A DNA stretch of 64,000 nt, from contig CM070906.1 in assembly GCA_036417435.1 (NCBI GenBank), forward strand, positions 46,637,396-46,701,395. The letters run 5' to 3'. The position numbers and the translations under genes were made by a program. Origin of the DNA: Inia geoffrensis (taxonomy: Eukaryota; Chordata; Mammalia; Artiodactyla; Iniidae). Positions 58,039-64,000 of the stretch are shown in pieces (the stretch's first letter is position 1; every line of letters starts with the position of its first letter). The notes beneath the pieces are model-generated. The model had not been told where the DNA came from. It did not search any database and was given only the letters and a program-made list of their open reading frames with translations.

Positions 58039-58054
58039 TCTCTTGGTACTTTTT

Positions 58055-58690
58055 AAAGGCTCTGAAAGCTTTTGTTTATTCGCCAGTGAATTTAATAGAG
58101 AATATATTCCACATATGGATTTATATACAGTATATAAAAATACTTGGTGAAAAATTAAATACAATGTGAAGCTGAAATATCTTATTAAAAATTACATTTC
58201 AAGCCAATTTAAGAAACTATTTTTGTATTATTTGCCACTTAGATTTTTAAGAGCATAACAAAACCTAATCAACTAAAACATTTAAAAAACAAGTGACTGG
58301 TTTATTTTAAGAGGGGTGATGTTTATCTCACCATAACTTCTGTCAGGATAAAAAAATACCTGTTAGATGAGGAAAGAGTTAACATGTCAATTCCTATTGA
58401 TTAGCCGCAGAAATATTTTGTCACCAAAGTGGGTGTATCATACTTGTAAAGTATATATTTTAATAAATAATTTGTTGAATTTCATCTATAATATTGGGCC
58501 ACGCACTGGGCTAAGTGTTTATGTTTATATGCACAAATACACACCAAACAAAATCTAATTTATTCCTACCTCAGTGCTGTGAAGTTAGAACTTTACAGAT
58601 GAGGAAACTAGAGCTTCAAGGGATGAGTTCCTTACCAAAAAGTTCTCTCGAGTACTAACTGCAACTTGACCATTGTATTTCTATGAGTTT
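58055..58690. other. intergenic, nothing recognised
   Basis: AT-rich, with no supported feature. Confidence 0.4.
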
Positions 58691-58694
58691 TTGT

Positions 58695-58915
58695 TTGTTT
58701 TTTTGTTTTGTTTTGTGTTTGTTGAAGTATAGTTGATTACAATGTTGTGTTAATTTCAGGTGTACAGCAAAGTGATTCAGCTATACATGTATATATCTAT
58801 TCTTTTCAGATTCTTTTCCCTTACAGATTATTATAAGAAATTGAGTAATCTTATCAATATCAAGTTCCCTGTGCTATATAGGAGGTCATTGTTGGTTACC
58901 CATTTTATATTCCTA
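58695..58915 (-). repeat. L1 3'-end fragment, older subfamily
   Basis: 'ttgttgaagtatagttgattacaatgttgtgttaatttcaggtgtacagcaaagtgattcag' is the reverse of an L1 3' end distinct from the younger 'ttattggagtataattgc' type. Flanking ctatgagtttt / ctatgatttta may be a decayed duplication. Confidence 0.82.
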
Positions 58916-59035
58916 TGATTTTAAAAAAGATATTTAACAAATTTTGACAATACATCATTATAGTTTAGTTATCATTTTAAAGATTTTTCTGTTCAGTTCA
59001 TTACCCATCAACATTACCTTCTTTTAAAATATACT

Positions 59036-59344
59036 CTCCCCGGTCTGGGAAGATCCCACATGCTGTGGAGCAACTAAGTCCGTGCGCCACAACTACTGAG
59101 CCTGTGCTCTAGAGCCCGTGAGCCACAACTACTGAACCTGTGTGCTGCAACTACTGAAGCCTGTGCACCTAGAGGCCATGCTCTACAACAAGAGAAGCCA
59201 CCACAATGAGAAGCCCACGCACCTCAACAAAGAGTAGCCCCTGCTCACCGCAACTAGATAAAGCCCACACGCAGCAATGAAGACCCAACACAGCCAAAAA
59301 TAAATAAATAAAATAAATAAATTTTTAAAAAATTAAAAATAAAA
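59036..59344 (+). repeat. CHR SINE, long form, 5'-truncated
   Basis: It starts within the tRNA-related region ('ccccggtctgggaagatccc') and lacks the usual cttccctggtgg head. It ends in an AAAT/A-rich tail. The target-site duplication taaaatatact lies at 59025-59035 and 59345-59355. Confidence 0.93.
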
Positions 59345-59355
59345 TAAAATATACT

Positions 59356-60725
59356 GTGACATTTGTGAGGACTGTATCCTTAAGACCTTCAGCAAAACTC
59401 AAACACCAGTATCGTATATCTGTTCCCAGCTACACACAAATGGCAGGTCCATACAATACGGTAAGTCCCCTTTGAGGCTGATGCACCTTGGGAGCTAAGC
59501 TCACACAGCTCTGTCAGCACTCTAGCCTCCCAGCAGGTGGGTCCAATTCAGGTTTGCACCTTACTGAGGTCACACACATCTTGAAGGTGAAATAATCCCA
59601 TTTTGATGTAGCTCTCAAATCTCCAAAGCCAAAAATGTTAAAGCCCAATCACCAAAGACCTTCAACACAGTATGTTTTTTAAAGAGCTAATAATTTTCCT
59701 ATTAAAATGTTTCTGATGTTCAAGGAAATTTTTTATCACATTTGTTCTCTGAGAGAGAGGGAACTTTAGTTCAGGAAGAGTAGAGCTGAGAATCTGAGGT
59801 CACTTCCCTCTCCTGTGCATTCCCTGGAGTCCTTCCTACAATGCTGCTCCAGGGATTTTCCTGTCTCCATTTCTTAAATAAGTTTAATCACTTGTGCTCC
59901 ATAGCATTCTTCCCCTGGGTCTTTAAACATGCACAATCTCCCAGACGTGGAGAAAAACTTCCCTTGATTTTCCTGGAATAGGATTCTTTACCATCCCCAA
60001 GGAGTCGTTATGGGATTACCTGCCAACATTCTCAATAGTAGCTGTTTCAAATAACATTAAACACCATTTCCTGAGTAGCTACTCCTCACTTGGTGTCCTG
60101 CCAGGTTGGGATGGTGGGGTGGGGGTGGTGGGCAGCGAAGGCATGGATTCCCATGTTCAGAAAGCTCAAAGTGTGATGGGGAGGCAGACATACAAACAAT
60201 CACTATAGGTATCGTAGATGTAAAGCATGAAACGAAGATCCAAAGAGGGAGAAAGAGACAGGACAGAGGTAGAGGACAGCAGTGGCCACAGAGGGTTTAA
60301 AGAAGCAGGAAGTGGTTAACAATGTCAAGTGAAGGAGAAAACCCAGGCAGAGAGGGTCTGAAAGGCATGCCAGCTTGGCTGCAAATAGAAGGAGGCAGAT
60401 AAGGCAACAGCCGGAGCAAAAGGCACAGTCAAGGGAGAGGGAGGGTCTATTAGTTGCCATGAGTTGAGGGTGATAGATTCAACTGCTTTAATGTGACAGC
60501 TGTCTGGATAAATATGATGGTGATGGATGGATGTCTAAATAGCCTCAGATGTAATTAAATTAAGTTGGCGGGGAAAACATCTCCTCTGGAACCCAGGACA
60601 GATTTTAGATTTGTGTAAAGACCAGCCAATGTACTGTTTGTTTAGTAAATTCTGCCTCCCAAGATTTTGAAGCAAAATTTTAAATTCAGCATTTGAAAAC
60701 CAATTATGTGTGTAAAGGCAGTTTT
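59356..60725. other. intergenic, no supported gene
   Basis: A G-rich patch is at 60107-60135 (tggggtgggggtggtgggca). Short frames are not recognisable. Confidence 0.4.
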
Positions 60726-60727
60726 CA

Positions 60728-60970
60728 ATCACCTGAGTTCAAATCTTAGCTTCACTGCTTACTGGCGGTGTTAAAATCCTGGATAATTTATTAAAATTAT
60801 CTGTATTCTAGTTTCCTCATCTGTAAAATGGAAATAGTTAATATTACATCATCGTAGCTTTGCTGGAGGAGCAAATCAGTTAAATCACATAAAGTGTTTA
60901 GAATAGAGACTAGCAATAGTCAGCCCTCGATATATTTAGCTATCATTGTAATTATTATAATTACAAATAT
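60728..60970 (+). repeat. MIR SINE
   Basis: 'ctgagttcaaatcttagcttcactgcttactgg', 'gtttcctcatctgtaaaatggaaatagttaata', then 'gtcagccctcgatatatttagctatcattg', the MIR body and tail. Confidence 0.88.
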
Positions 60971-61605
60971 CATTATCTGGTCTTATTTTGGTCACAGTTC
61001 TTATAAACATAAGTCAGTTTATTTACTTCATTTTAAAAATGAAGCAAAATGGCTGCATGTGAGTAAATAATTTGCTTTGAGCTCTACACCTCATCAGAAT
61101 TAGAATAAAACTCCTAAACCTTTCTTCATACACACCTTAGGGTCTGTTAAATATGAACAGATCTTTACACCAAGGGCACCACAATGGCAAGACAGTCTGA
61201 AATTATTTTATACCTAAGAAATGAAGTAATAAAAAAATATATACATATTTAGGCTCAAGTTCTTCTTATATCACACCTGCCCTGGGTCACAAGGTCCACA
61301 AAAATTAGATGCAATCTAATTGTATTAGAGCAAAAAATACCAACAGTAAAAGAAATTAAAAGGAGGAAATGTGGAAACATAGAATTTTAAATAGAGTAAA
61401 AATATCATTCAAAATGAGGTGAAATAGAGACAGAAACAGATAATTCATTGCTGTAAGCCCTGTAGCAGAAGAAATACTAAAAGCAGCTCTTAAGGATAAA
61501 GAGAAATGATAGGTAGAAAATAGGAATCTATGGGAGGGAATGCAGAATTGCAAAAAATGGTAAATATGTAGTAAAGGTAAAGGTCTTTCCTCCTTATTTA
61601 AAATT
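60971..61605. other. intergenic, nothing recognised
   Basis: AT-rich, with no supported feature. Confidence 0.4.
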
Positions 61606-61609
61606 CATT

Positions 61610-62300
61610 TAAAAGATAATTAACTTTCTAAAAAAATGAAAATTTATTGTGGTATTTATAGTATATGTAGTAGTAAAATATGTGGCAGAATACAGAAATA
61701 GCAGAACTAATGGAAAGGAAAAATGGAAGAATTCTGCTTTAATTTTTTTTATAATAGATGTGATGTGGTATAATATTAATTCAATGTAGAGTATAATAAG
61801 TTAAGGATGCATATGATAATTTCTAGAGCAACCACTAAATTATAAAACAAAACTATAGGTGAAAAGCCAATACAGGAGATGAAATGAAATTCCCCAAAGT
61901 ACTTGATAATTCCAAAAATGTCAGGCAAGGAGGAAAAAAGATTGAAAAATCCATTAGAAAACAAATAGCAAGACGGCAGATATTAACCCAACCACAGCAA
62001 TAACTGCATTAAGTGTAAACTAAATGCTTCATTAAATGGCAGAGATTATAGACTGGATATAAAAGTAAGACCCAATGATATACTATTTACAAAAGATATA
62101 CTTTATTTTTTTTAATTTTTAAAGTTTTAATTTTTTACACTTCAAATATAAAGAAAAAGATAGGCTAAAAGTTAAAGGATGGAAAAAGATGCACCATGCA
62201 GACACATATCATAAGAAAGCTGGAGTAACTATATTAATATCAAAGCAGACTTCAAGCTTAACAAAATATTAGCAGACAAATCCACTAGCATATAAAAAGG
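61610..62300 (+). repeat. old L1 fragment, ORF2 endonuclease region
   Basis: 'ataactgcattaagtgtaaactaaatg', 'gactggatataaaagtaagacccaatgatatactatttacaaaagatatac', 'aaaggatggaaaaagatgcaccatgcagac', 'aagctggagtaactatattaatatcaaagcagacttcaag' is the start of L1 ORF2 in an old subfamily. A T-rich insertion breaks it near 62103-62140. Confidence 0.82.
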
Positions 62301-62399
62301 ATGATATATCATGACTAAGTGTTAGGTTCATCCCAGTAATACAAATATAATTTTAATTGTTTGGCACTGTTTTGATATCTTTTGTCATACAAAAACATT

Positions 62400-63140
62400 T
62401 TTCTATAATCCTGTTTTGGTGAACAGCTCTTCCTAACACGCAGGGTGTCCAAATAATCATCTAAATTTTATAAGTTGTTTTTACTGACTTTTTCTATACA
62501 CTTAATTCTTTAATCCACTGGGAATTTACTTTTGTATGTGGTGTGTGATAGCATTCCAACATTATTTTCCTCCAGATGGATTAAACAGGTGTACCAGCCA
62601 TTTATTAACTAAGTGAGCCTTTTCTCACGGAATTGAAATTTTAGTTTGTCAAATGTTAAATTCCTATATATGTTGAAATCCATTCCTGGGATCTTGATTG
62701 TCTTCTATTGTTCAATTTATTTGTTCCTATATCAATACAATGTCTTGTACTTTATTTCCTAGTAATGCATATCCTCCTCACTATTCCTCTTTTAATTAAT
62801 TTTTTGGCTAGTCTTAGAAATTTCTTTCTCTGTACGGACTTTAAGATTACTTTATTCAGTAAAAAATTTTTCTTATGATTCTAATTGTAATTACCTTCCA
62901 TTCATAGATTAATTGGAGAAAATTTAAATTTGGAGGATATTAAGGACTCCATTCAAGAACATGATTCCATTTGTTTCATTTTTTAATATTCTACAATAAG
63001 ATTTTATAACTTCCTTCGTAAAGAATCTGTATGTTTCGTCTTTATTTCTAGGTATCTTTAGTTTTGTTACTGTTGTGAATGAAATTATAATTCTATTTTG
63101 TTTTAAACTGATTATTGCTTTTATAGAGAAAGGATTTATA
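62400..63140 (-). repeat. old L1 fragment, ORF2 region, minus orientation
   Basis: The plus strand shows the reverse of L1 ORF2: 'ttctttaatccactgggaatttacttttgtatgtggtg', 'tgttcaatttatttgttcctatatcaatacaatg', 'ttcttatgattctaattg'. It lies tail to tail with the preceding plus-strand fragment. Confidence 0.7.
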
Positions 63141-64000
63141 ATTTTTTAAAAATTAAGGCTCACATCTGGACTTTTGGAAATGTGGGAAGAGATCACCCAG
63201 CTCTGTAACGGCAAGCCTGAGCTAACAAAATCATCAGTTAGGATTAATCAAGATCAGTCCAAATTTTGTTCTAAATTTCTGTCTCCTGGTGGCTCCCTTA
63301 CCTGGCTATTCTCTGATTTGGGCACCAGTAAAGCAGTTTTTTCTGTTCTTGCTTGACTGAATTCTACTTGTCGTCTATTCAGTGCCACTCTTGCCCCTCA
63401 GACTAGTCTGAGAGGATGCTTCCTCTTGGGGGCTGGGGTCCAGCACAAGACCAGATTCACCCTACCTCACAGGTAATCTGATAGATATCACTCATGCGAT
63501 CTCCAACTATATGGAATAAGACTTTTATACCAGCAATATAAAACAATTAACCATCTCCACAATGGTCTTAAAAGTTATCTATGCGGCAAAGATTATTTCT
63601 AATAGCAGATAAGAAATCATTACAAACCCTAAGGATGGCCATGTAAATGTGGTTATATCAGACTCATAAACCTTATAAATTAAAAGACTAAATCTCAATG
63701 CAGGGTTAGCCTTCAACAACAATATTAAATAGGGTAACTTTCCTTTACCTTACCTTGACATCGGTATCTAGTGTACTAATGGTGCAATTTAGCCAACTTG
63801 TCTTCTCCCTACTCTACACCCTACGAAGGCCCAATCTCCACCTACTCCCAATACCCTCAACCAGACACAGGGAAATCAGACTTCTGTCTGAACAACAGGC
63901 AAACGCAAGTACCTCTGACCTACGACAGCACGCTGCTTCTGTCTAGACAGTCCTCATTTAGAGAACCAAGCCTTCATATCTGGGTTTAGCTCGGCTTTTT
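63141..64000. other. intergenic, nothing recognised
   Basis: No gene or repeat could be supported up to the window edge. Small frames at 63174-63356 and 63755-63989 have no recognisable product. Confidence 0.4.

Overview
The window is mammalian nuclear DNA and almost certainly from a cetacean (whale, dolphin or porpoise). The main evidence is its young SINEs. They are tRNA-derived CHR elements that begin near 'cttccctggtggcgcagtgg'. Both the long form (about 290-360 bp, ending in an AAAT tail) and a short internally deleted form (about 200 bp, ending in poly-A) are present. I see no ruminant Bov-A2 or BovB copies. All coordinates and readings were made by eye.

Functionally this is the IFNB1 end of the type I interferon locus. 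Three intact, intronless interferon genes lie on the + strand. They are a short IFN-delta-like gene (7475-7987, 170 aa), an IFN-alpha gene (12775-13344, 189 aa) and IFNB1 (27408-27968, 186 aa). IFNB1 keeps a near-complete virus-response enhancer (27223-27270). The IFN-alpha gene has an IRF-type GAAA-rich element and a TTTAAG TATA-like box. The delta-like gene has neither and instead sits behind a sharply bounded CpG-dense block (6835-7445). All three 3' ends are AU-rich, as expected of unstable cytokine mRNAs. Two interferon pseudogenes flank them. One is omega-like and inverted (about 3690-4140, - strand). The other is divergent, with four in-frame stops, and lies beyond IFNB1 (about 46938-47513, + strand).

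The three genes would encode secreted ligands of the shared IFNAR1/IFNAR2 receptor. By family knowledge, IFNB1 is the immediate-early virus-induced gene and IFN-alpha amplifies the response. The delta class is known in pig as a trophoblast product, so its role here is inference.

The rest is repeat-rich non-coding DNA. A full-length but dead L1 (47817-54911, - strand) has an intact 18-bp target-site duplication. Two 5'-truncated L1s in opposite orientation bracket IFNB1 (about 24245-25790 and 30011-31797). Many older L1, L2 and MIR pieces are also present. A processed pseudogene of HNRNPUL2 lies at 56114-57857 on the - strand. One CHR SINE is inserted inside it and another landed exactly in its target-site duplication. 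No tRNA, rRNA, CRISPR or multi-exon gene could be supported.
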